Positions 1 to 5,409 of a DNA stretch of 6,846 bases are shown here, piece after piece. Under the pieces are notes generated by a model that saw only the letters and a list, made by a program, of their open reading frames with translations, searched no databases and was not told the origin of the DNA. The stretch spans positions 1 to 6,846 of the forward strand of contig JAGCGE010000287.1 in NCBI GenBank assembly GCA_017649745.1, in the 5' to 3' direction. The stretch is from Clostridiales bacterium. Lineage in GTDB: Bacteria > Bacillota_A > Clostridia > Saccharofermentanales > Saccharofermentanaceae. The position numbers were made by a program, and so were the translations under genes. Numbering within the stretch: position 1 is the first letter of the stretch; each line of letters begins with the position of its first letter.

Positions 1-439
1 CTTCGGTAAAGGTCTTGATACTCTCGGAACCATTCCTGTCAGCATAACCGATAAACACAGTACCAACAGGTTTTTCAGGTGTTCCGCCACCAGGACCTGC
101 AACTCCCGTAACTGAAACAGCCATATCAACATTCAATGCTTTTCTAACGCCTTCAGCCATAGCCTTAGCACACTCATACGAAACTGCACCCTTAGTATCC
201 AGTATTTCCTTAGATACACCGAGGCTGTTCATCTTTACACTGTTGTCATAAGACACGATGCTTCCGTAAAAAACTTCAGATGCACCGGGAATATCTACGA
301 CACCTGCCGAGATAAGTCCGCCGGTACAACTTTCAGCAAAAGAGATCGTCATCTTTTTTTCTTTCAAAAGCTCAACAAGTTCCTTTGCAAGATCTTTACC
401 ATTATCGATATTTATTTCATCAAAATATGTATTGTCCAT
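1..439 (-). CDS. CinA C-terminal-domain protein (NMN amidase, PncC type), 3' end cut by window edge
   Basis: The visible 146 codons read as a CinA C-terminal (CinA/PncC) domain. Enzymes of this family deamidate nicotinamide mononucleotide to nicotinate mononucleotide in cytosolic NAD recycling. The sequence shows the family hallmarks: AESCTGG at residues 35-41, FYGSIVSY near 57-64, and the glycine-rich loop TGVAGPGGGTPEKPVGTV at 111-128. The ATG at 437-439 lies one base after the ftsK stop codon. The best Shine-Dalgarno match (AAAGG, 452-456) is about 12 bases upstream, so initiation probably relies on coupling to ftsK translation. The start leaves no room for the MoaB-like N-terminal domain of full-length CinA, so this is a stand-alone amidase domain of probably about 160 residues, of which the last few are outside the window. 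The family call is secure. The enzymatic role is inferred from the family, and the older name 'competence/damage-inducible protein' does not imply competence here. Confidence 0.93.
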   Translation of the reverse strand, partial: MDNTYFDEINIDNGKDLAKELVELLKEKKMTISFAESCTGGLISAGVVDIPGASEVFYGSIVSYDNSVKMNSLGVSKEILDTKGAVSYECAKAMAEGVRKALNVDMAVSVTGVAGPGGGTPEKPVGTVFIGYADRNGSESIKTFTE

Positions 440-440
440 A

Positions 441-3380
441 CTACTTACTAGCCTTTATCTGTTGCCATTCAATACTATCGATAAGAACTTTACGAGGCTT
501 GCTGCCCTCAAATGGACCAATATACTTTTTCTGTTCCATCTCATCGATCAATCGAGCAGCACGAGGATAACCAATACCAAGTCTTCTCTGGAGGATAGAA
601 ACAGAAGCAACATTAGCTTCAATAATTGTTTCTACGGCTCTTTCGAAAAGATCATCTTCACCACTGCTGTCACCGGAACCACCACCCTTATCAACTGAAG
701 GATCAGATCCTGCAACTTCATTCTTGATCTTATTCATGATATCTTCATCGTACATCGGACCATATCTGTTTTTCAGATAGTCAGTAACGTGCTCAACTTC
801 TGCATCAGTTACAAATGCACCTTGTCCTCTTATAGGCTTGTTAGCCGTAACTGGTGCATAAAGCATATCACCTTTACCAAGAAGTTTCTCAGCACCTGGA
901 GAATCAATGATAGTCTTACTATCAACACCGGATGTAACTGCCAAAGCAATTCGAGAAGGCAGGTTATTCTTAAGGACACCCGTGATAACATCAACAGAAG
1001 GTCTCTGTGTAGCAAGGATCAAGTGGATACCTGCAGCTCTGGCTTTAGCAGCAAGTCTCAATACCTGAGTTTCAACTTCCTTTGAAGCAACAACCATGAG
1101 ATCAGCAAACTCGTCCATAACGATAAGGATAAGAGGAAGTGTTGGATCCCCGTTCATCTTCGCATAATCGTTATAACCTTCGATATTTCTCGCTGAACAA
1201 TCTGCAAAGAGCCTATATCTCTTTTCCATCTCTATAACAGCCCATTTAAGTGTATTTGTAGCAAGCTGTGCCTCAGTTACAACAGGCATAATAAGATGAG
1301 GAATATCGTTATATACCTTAAGCTCTACGACCTTAGGGTCAACCATGATAAGTCTTACTTCCTCAGGAGATGCCTTACAAAGAATACTTATGAGGATAGA
1401 GTTAAGACAAACGGATTTACCTGAACCTGTTGAACCAGCGATAAGAAGATGAGGCATCTTAGCAAGATCACAATACATAGGGTTACCAGGAATATCACGT
1501 CCAAGAGCAACTGTAAGAGGTGAAGAAGACTTAAACTCCTTTGTCTCAAGAAGACTTCTCAAACGTACAGCGATAGCCTTATCATTAGGGATCTCGATAC
1601 CAATCGCACTCTTACCAGGGATAGGAGCTTCTATACGAATACTCTGTGCTGCCATTGCAAGCTGAATATCATTTGTAAGATTCAATACTCTTGAAACCTT
1701 GATACCAGGTGCAAGTGTAAGTTCAAATCTCGTAATAGTCGGACCATGAGTGATATTTACTACCTTCGATTCAATACCAAAACTCATAAGAGCAGCTTCA
1801 AGCTGACGAGCCTTAGCCTTAAGTTCTTCGTTGTTTTCGATCTTCTTAGTCTTGACTTCCTCATCAAGAAGTTTAACAGGAGCAGGAGTATAAGGTCCTT
1901 TTCTCTGTGCCCTTTTTACAGAACTTGAAGGAACATCTATTCCGCTCTCACCTTTTCTCACGCCGGAAGTATCAACGATCCTAGCACCTTCCTTATCAAA
2001 GCCTTCATGCTTTTCTTCAGGATTGATCTTAATATCATCTTCAACAGGTGTAGTAGCAGGAACACTACTGTTTTCAGAATTAATCGCTCTTGCTACATTA
2101 CTGCCGTTTTCCTCAGTCTCGTTATAATGGAAAACATCTCTCCTCTCGCCGAAAAGTCCAACAGGGACGTTTGGCGTACGAACGCTAGGATGATCATTCT
2201 CATTTTCATCTATCTCAAATGGACCTTCATCATAATCATCCTCATAAGGTTCATCTTCATACGAATCTACATATTCGTCTTCTGCAGGATCATTGAAAAT
2301 CTGAGGCCTAGAATCTTCATCAAGAGAATAGAAATCCTGCTGCTTTCCTTTGTTCTCATCAAAAGAATGCATCTTGCTCCTTTTAACCGGAACATATGGA
2401 AGGTGATGCTCATTAGCATTGAAAGTAAAATCAGCAGAAGGAGCATTAGGATCTATTGATTCTCTCTTCTCACCGAAAGCAATAGAACTGCTATCAGATA
2501 CATCCTCGTTAGGTACATTTAAGAAACCTGATTGAGGATCGATATGATCATCAGGAATATCATATGAAACATTAAAAGGATCTTCTCTGACAGGTTTTGT
2601 TCCGTCAATGATAGGAACTTCCCTGTGACCAGCAGGAACAGCGTGACTTTGTGACTGTCCAGAAGTCATTACAAAAGGAGAATTCGAAGAACTTGCATAC
2701 TGCGGTCTAGGCTGCTGAGGAATATCAGTCCTGTAAGCATTAGGTCTTCCCTTTCTCTCCATATTATGTCTTACGTTCTTAACACTCTTCTTTGCAACAT
2801 AACCGATCTTCCTAGCTGTTCTTTTTACAGAGATACGGAAGATAAGGATAATCTGAGTTATAGAAAAACCGATGATCATCAGAACAGTTACGATCCTGCC
2901 GCAACAAGCTTCGATTCCTGTAGAGATCATACCGCCGATAAGTCCACCTGAAAGGATTAGATCCGTCTTTCCAGGCGCTCTCAAAGCTTTGTAGTTAAGA
3001 CCTGTTTTCCAAAGGACCTTGACTGCTTTAAGTACAGTCGGATCAGTCTTTCCCTTAGGAATACAGAGTTCTCTTAAGTATTCAAAATCAACTGTCAAAG
3101 CTGCAAACAGCGATGACACGCAAATCATAAGAAGGAGAACAGATGTAAATCTTACAGGAGATACACCTTCTCTCTTCTCAAGGAAAAATTCGATACTGGC
3201 ATAAATAAGAAAGAAAGGAAGGATTATAGCGATCGAACCGAATAATCCGAATCCTACCGATCTTAAGAATGAGCCAAACACTCCAGTGTATTTATCAGGG
3301 ATGACATAGATCAATCCGAGAATTATGGCAGCGAAAAGGAAGATAACGCCTAACGCATCTCTCTTGCCATTATTTGCCAT
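441..3380 (-). CDS. ftsK: DNA translocase FtsK/SpoIIIE family
   Basis: A 979-residue, ATP-driven, membrane-anchored DNA pump that moves chromosomal DNA through the division or sporulation septum. Residues about 9-27, 42-63, 79-97 and 161-183 are hydrophobic membrane segments, with a glycine-rich hydrophobic stretch at 142-157, matching the FtsK 4TM domain. A long hydrophilic linker (about 190-500) follows, with a strongly acidic tract at 366-396. The motor starts near 515. Walker A is GSTGSGKS (649-656), Walker B is LILIVMDE (750-757), and TQRPSVDVITG lies at 791-801. A winged-helix gamma domain (about 908-970, core GYPRAARLIDEME) should read polar sequences in DNA. The length lies between SpoIIIE (roughly 790) and E. 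coli FtsK (roughly 1330), the difference being mainly linker. The start overlaps the Nudix gene by 11 bases and has a strong AGGGAGGT ribosome binding site. Whether it acts in vegetative division, sporulation or both cannot be told from sequence. Confidence 0.98.
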   Translation of the reverse strand: MANNGKRDALGVIFLFAAIILGLIYVIPDKYTGVFGSFLRSVGFGLFGSIAIILPFFLIYASIEFFLEKREGVSPVRFTSVLLLMICVSSLFAALTVDFEYLRELCIPKGKTDPTVLKAVKVLWKTGLNYKALRAPGKTDLILSGGLIGGMISTGIEACCGRIVTVLMIIGFSITQIILIFRISVKRTARKIGYVAKKSVKNVRHNMERKGRPNAYRTDIPQQPRPQYASSSNSPFVMTSGQSQSHAVPAGHREVPIIDGTKPVREDPFNVSYDIPDDHIDPQSGFLNVPNEDVSDSSSIAFGEKRESIDPNAPSADFTFNANEHHLPYVPVKRSKMHSFDENKGKQQDFYSLDEDSRPQIFNDPAEDEYVDSYEDEPYEDDYDEGPFEIDENENDHPSVRTPNVPVGLFGERRDVFHYNETEENGSNVARAINSENSSVPATTPVEDDIKINPEEKHEGFDKEGARIVDTSGVRKGESGIDVPSSSVKRAQRKGPYTPAPVKLLDEEVKTKKIENNEELKAKARQLEAALMSFGIESKVVNITHGPTITRFELTLAPGIKVSRVLNLTNDIQLAMAAQSIRIEAPIPGKSAIGIEIPNDKAIAVRLRSLLETKEFKSSSPLTVALGRDIPGNPMYCDLAKMPHLLIAGSTGSGKSVCLNSILISILCKASPEEVRLIMVDPKVVELKVYNDIPHLIMPVVTEAQLATNTLKWAVIEMEKRYRLFADCSARNIEGYNDYAKMNGDPTLPLILIVMDEFADLMVVASKEVETQVLRLAAKARAAGIHLILATQRPSVDVITGVLKNNLPSRIALAVTSGVDSKTIIDSPGAEKLLGKGDMLYAPVTANKPIRGQGAFVTDAEVEHVTDYLKNRYGPMYDEDIMNKIKNEVAGSDPSVDKGGGSGDSSGEDDLFERAVETIIEANVASVSILQRRLGIGYPRAARLIDEMEQKKYIGPFEGSKPRKVLIDSIEWQQIKASK

Positions 3381-3930
3381 ATCCTAACCTCCCTGCTGCT
3401 TTCAAGATGATAATACAAGTCTTTGCATCAATGATCTCATTTTCGAGTGCCATTTTATAAAGTTTATCAAAAGGTATCTTCTCGACATTAAGGAATTCTC
3501 CATCATCAGGATCCTCACCGATAAATTCGAGATCTTGTGCAAGATAAAGATATATCTTCTCTGAACAATAACCAGGAGAACATACCATATAACCAAGATC
3601 AGTTACATTAGAAGACTTAAAGCCGGTTTCTTCACGGAGCTCTCGTATAGCGCAGTCTCTAGGATCTTCATTTATCTCTAGTTTACCTGCCGGAGCTTCG
3701 AAAAGGATCTCTTCAAACGGAGATCTGAATTGCCTTACCATATAGGCATTACCGTCTTTATCGATAGGAAGGATACTGGCACCGCCGTTATGCTTAACGA
3801 TCTCCCTTTTTGCTTTCCTGCCGTCGCAAAGTTCTACGTCCTTTACAATGCAATCGAAAACCCTGCCATGAAAAACAGTATTACTCGATAACGTTGTCTC
3901 CTTCAACTCATCTACATTAAATTCCTTCAT
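3370..3930 (-). CDS. Nudix hydrolase, ADP-ribose pyrophosphatase type
   Basis: A 186-residue cytosolic Nudix hydrolase, most likely splitting ADP-ribose into AMP and ribose 5-phosphate. The Nudix box GX5EX7REUXEEXGU is intact at residues 82-104: G82, E88, then RELREETGF at 96-104, which supplies the metal-binding glutamates. A proline at 119, within SPGYCSE and 15 residues after the box, is the usual mark of the ADP-ribose subgroup. The N-terminal beta region with VKHNGGASILPI (45-56) and VRQFRSPFEE (65-74) also resembles NudF/YqkG enzymes. The stop of rnhA is 8 bases upstream, and an AAGAGGG ribosome binding site (3934-3940) lies very close to the ATG at 3928-3930. The next in-frame Met is residue 64, inside the domain, so this start is firm. 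The 3' end overlaps ftsK by 11 bases. Fold and subgroup are well supported, but exact substrate preference is inferred. Confidence 0.93.
   Translation of the reverse strand: MKEFNVDELKETTLSSNTVFHGRVFDCIVKDVELCDGRKAKREIVKHNGGASILPIDKDGNAYMVRQFRSPFEEILFEAPAGKLEINEDPRDCAIRELREETGFKSSNVTDLGYMVCSPGYCSEKIYLYLAQDLEFIGEDPDDGEFLNVEKIPFDKLYKMALENEIIDAKTCIIILKAAGRLGYGK
3387..3394 (-). promoter_or_regulatory. Strong ribosome binding site for ftsK inside the Nudix gene
   Basis: On the minus strand this reads AGGGAGGT, ending six bases before the ATG at 3378-3380. It is the best Shine-Dalgarno sequence in the window and fixes the ftsK start, which overlaps the last 11 bases of the upstream gene. A second ATG at 3368-3370 is out of frame. 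Confidence 0.85.
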
Positions 3931-3938
3931 AAACCCTC

Positions 3939-4382
3939 TTACATCTCGGCATATTTCTTAGATTCAATAACTGCCATTTCATCACATCTGTTATTGAATT
4001 CATTATCAGCATGCCCTTTTACCTTGATAAAATTCACCTTATGAACCTTTGTAAGTTCGATAAGTTCTTTCCAAAGATCCACATTAGCTACAGGAGCCTT
4101 AGCACTATTACGCCAACCATTTTTCTGCCATCCGAGAATCCAGTTCTGCTGGAAAGCATTGATAACATAAGCACTGTCGCTATATAGATTGACTTCGCAA
4201 GGCTTCTTTAAAGCTCTTAAGGCGAATATAACGGCACTTAACTCCATGCGGTTATTAGTAGTCTGTTTCTCACCGCCTGAGATCTCTTTCTTATGTTCAC
4301 CGGCCATAAGGATAGCTCCCCAGCCACCAGGACCCGGATTACCTGAACAAGCACCGTCAGTATAGATATCTACAACGTACAT
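3939..4382 (-). CDS. rnhA: Ribonuclease HI
   Basis: A 147-residue type 1 ribonuclease H that cuts the RNA strand of RNA:DNA hybrids, acting on R-loops and replication primers in the cytosol. All catalytic residues are present at nearly E. coli numbering: D9 in [15 protein letters not shown]47 in NNRMELSA, D69 in LYSDSAYV, H124 in KGHADN and D134 in NNRCDEMA. The Trp/Lys-rich segment at 81-91 ([11 protein letters not shown]) corresponds to the basic handle region that binds hybrids in E. coli RNase HI. I chose the ATG at 4380-4382. It lies one base after the proC stop, has AAAAGG five bases upstream (4388-4393), and gives the normal family length. The frame stays open upstream to an ATG at 4424, but that would add 14 residues with no family match inside proC. 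It is the second gene of the cluster, probably co-translated with proC. Confidence 0.97.
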   Translation of the reverse strand: MYVVDIYTDGACSGNPGPGGWGAILMAGEHKKEISGGEKQTTNNRMELSAVIFALRALKKPCEVNLYSDSAYVINAFQQNWILGWQKNGWRNSAKAPVANVDLWKELIELTKVHKVNFIKVKGHADNEFNNRCDEMAVIESKKYAEM

Positions 4383-4383
4383 A

Positions 4384-5184
4384 TCAGCCTTTTGCCATTT
4401 CCTTAGTCTTCTCGTCAGCAGCAAGAACTGACTTGATCACTGCATTACGGAGTCCGCATTCTTCAAGAGCCATAACGCCTGCGATAGTCGTTCCACCAGG
4501 AGAACAAACCTGATCTTTAAGAACGCCCGGGTGAAGACCTGTCTTAAGACAGAGCTGACCGGAACCCATTACTGTTCCTGCTGCGATCTTCAAAGCATCA
4601 TCACGCTTGATACCAAGACTTACTGCTGCATCAGCCATAGCCTCGATGAACAACATTACATAAGCAGGACCTGTTCCTGATACGCAACCAATAGCATCAA
4701 GAGTCTTCTCATCACAGATGATGACTTCGCCGCAGCTGCTGAATATCTTCTTAACATAAGAAACTTCATCATCACTAAGTCCAACAGGACAAACAGCACT
4801 TACACCGCACTGAACCTGTGCAGGAGTATTAGGCATGATCCTTACAAACTTGATTCCGTCGCCGAGAATACCTCTGATCCTGTCACACTTTACTGCAGCA
4901 GCGATAGAAAGAACGATAACGCCATTCTTAAGATTGTCCTTCAAAGAACTTAATGTAGCATCAAAGTGGATCGGCTTAACAGCCATAAGTACATAATCAC
5001 AATCAACAACAGCCTTAGAAGCTTCTGTAAAACCTGCTGTTCCGTACTGTTCACATACAGCGTCTACAGCTTCTTTCCTAACGTCACAAACGTTAATATC
5101 CTTAGCTTCGAAAACTCCTTCAGCAATAATTCCGGCAAGAATTGCCTTACCCATATTACCTGTTCCTATAATTGCAAGTTTCAT
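4384..5184 (-). CDS. proC: Pyrroline-5-carboxylate reductase
   Basis: A 266-residue enzyme for the last step of proline synthesis, reducing 1-pyrroline-5-carboxylate to proline with NAD(P)H in the cytosol. The N-terminal Rossmann domain opens with the dinucleotide-binding motif IIGTGNMG (5-12), and VLMAVKP (65-71) and MPNTPAQV (117-124) are typical of the family. The C-terminal helical dimerisation domain contains SGTGPAYV (169-176) and the signature segment [13 protein letters not shown] (224-236). Length is normal for the family (about 260-280). The ATG at 5182-5184 places the Rossmann strand directly at the N-terminus, as expected. It is preceded by GAGG (5197-5200), about 12 bases away, with a closer but shorter GAG at 5190-5192, so initiation strength may be moderate. 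It is the first gene of the minus-strand cluster, with a predicted promoter just upstream, and its stop codon is one base from the rnhA start. Confidence 0.97.
   Translation of the reverse strand: MKLAIIGTGNMGKAILAGIIAEGVFEAKDINVCDVRKEAVDAVCEQYGTAGFTEASKAVVDCDYVLMAVKPIHFDATLSSLKDNLKNGVIVLSIAAAVKCDRIRGILGDGIKFVRIMPNTPAQVQCGVSAVCPVGLSDDEVSYVKKIFSSCGEVIICDEKTLDAIGCVSGTGPAYVMLFIEAMADAAVSLGIKRDDALKIAAGTVMGSGQLCLKTGLHPGVLKDQVCSPGGTTIAGVMALEECGLRNAVIKSVLAADEKTKEMAKG
4388..4393 (-). promoter_or_regulatory. Ribosome binding site deciding the rnhA start
   Basis: On the minus strand this is AAAAGG within the last codons of proC, five bases before the ATG at 4380-4382. It supports the shorter 147-residue RNase HI over a 161-residue version starting at 4424. 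Confidence 0.6.
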
Positions 5185-5202
5185 TTTTTCTCAAAACCTC
5201 AT

Positions 5203-5216
5203 TATTATTAATAATA
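5203..5216. repeat. 14-bp AT-only perfect palindrome in the proC leader
   Basis: TATTATTAATAATA is its own reverse complement. It sits between the predicted proC transcription start (near 5221) and the ribosome binding site. It could be an operator or a weak leader hairpin, but a palindrome made only of A and T in AT-rich intergenic DNA may well be chance. Confidence 0.4.
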
Positions 5217-5227
5217 TAAACAAAACA

Positions 5228-5256
5228 ATAATATCATTCTACTTGACAGAGTGCAA
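5228..5256 (-). promoter_or_regulatory. Predicted promoter of the proC-rnhA-Nudix-ftsK-cinA cluster
   Basis: On the minus strand, TTGCAC (5251-5256) is followed after exactly 17 bases by TATTAT (5228-5233). A TG one base before the -10 hexamer makes it an extended -10. Transcription should begin near 5221, leaving a leader of about 37 bases before proC. It fits a vegetative sigma-70/SigA promoter. It interlocks with the tRNA promoter on the other strand. This is a prediction by eye with no experimental support. Confidence 0.65.
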
Positions 5257-5271
5257 ACCAACATATAAAAT
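5243..5271 (+). promoter_or_regulatory. Predicted promoter of tRNA-Trp
   Basis: A consensus -35 TTGACA (5243-5248), a 17-base spacer and a -10 TAAAAT (5266-5271) form a near-ideal SigA promoter. The start would fall near 5277-5279, giving an 8-10 base leader before the tRNA at 5287, as is usual for a strongly expressed tRNA gene. Confidence 0.8.
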
Positions 5272-5286
5272 ACTCTACGTTGTCAA

Positions 5287-5361
5287 AGGGGAGTGGCTCA
5301 ACGGTAGAGCAGCGGTCTCCAAAACCGCCGGTTGCGTGTTCGAATCATGTCTCCCCTGCCA
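5287..5361 (+). tRNA. tRNA-Trp (anticodon CCA), 3' CCA encoded
   Basis: A full cloverleaf can be folded by hand. The acceptor stem is AGGGGAG with CTCCCCT, the D stem GCTC/GAGC around AACGGTA, and the anticodon stem GCGGT/ACCGC around the seven-base loop CTCCAAA, giving anticodon CCA. The variable loop is CGGTT, and the T stem GCGTG/CATGT (two G-U pairs) closes the loop TTCGAAT. The discriminator is G, and the gene itself encodes the terminal CCA (5359-5361). The body is 72 bases without CCA. Anticodon CCA and discriminator G are both as expected for bacterial tryptophan tRNA. It is the only gene on the plus strand in this window and stands alone between a promoter and a terminator. Confidence 0.97.
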
Positions 5362-5372
5362 TTAAAGATAAC

Positions 5373-5409
5373 ATAACGGGTGTCCCATTTTGGACACCCG
5401 TTATTTTTT
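5373..5409 (+). terminator. Intrinsic terminator after tRNA-Trp
   Basis: ATAACGGGTGTCC (5373-5385) pairs perfectly over 13 bases with GGACACCCGTTAT (5392-5404) around the loop CATTTT, followed by a run of six T (5404-5409). This is a strong Rho-independent terminator for the tRNA, 11 bases after its 3' end. Read on the minus strand, the same hairpin follows the stop codon of the HD-GYP gene directly, though its downstream tract (TATGTTATCTTTAA) is only moderately T-rich. It may stop transcription in both directions, more weakly on the minus strand. Confidence 0.93.

Noticed and set aside
830..1015. A second minus-strand frame inside ftsK, and similar short frames such as 3402-3596
   Set aside because: They are out-of-frame shadows within genes whose main frames encode well-conserved motifs over the same bases.
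2007..2459. A 150-codon open frame on the plus strand
   Set aside because: It lies wholly antisense to the acidic FtsK linker, has an Ile/Arg-rich composition typical of reversed acidic codons, and has no recognisable domain.
4383..4424. A 14-residue longer N-terminus for RNase HI starting at 4424
   Set aside because: The extension overlaps proC and does not match the family. The ATG at 4380-4382 has a well-placed ribosome binding site and restores normal length and E. coli-like numbering of catalytic residues.
5191..5202. A three-codon upstream frame (Met-Arg-Phe-stop) in the proC leader
   Set aside because: It has no ribosome binding site of its own and overlaps the GAGG that probably serves proC. 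Such short frames are common by chance.
5185..5407. Possible riboswitch or T-box leader upstream of proC
   Set aside because: The predicted leader is only about 37 AT-rich bases with no T-box or riboswitch motif and no attenuator hairpin. The tRNA in this interval is a complete gene with its own promoter and terminator.
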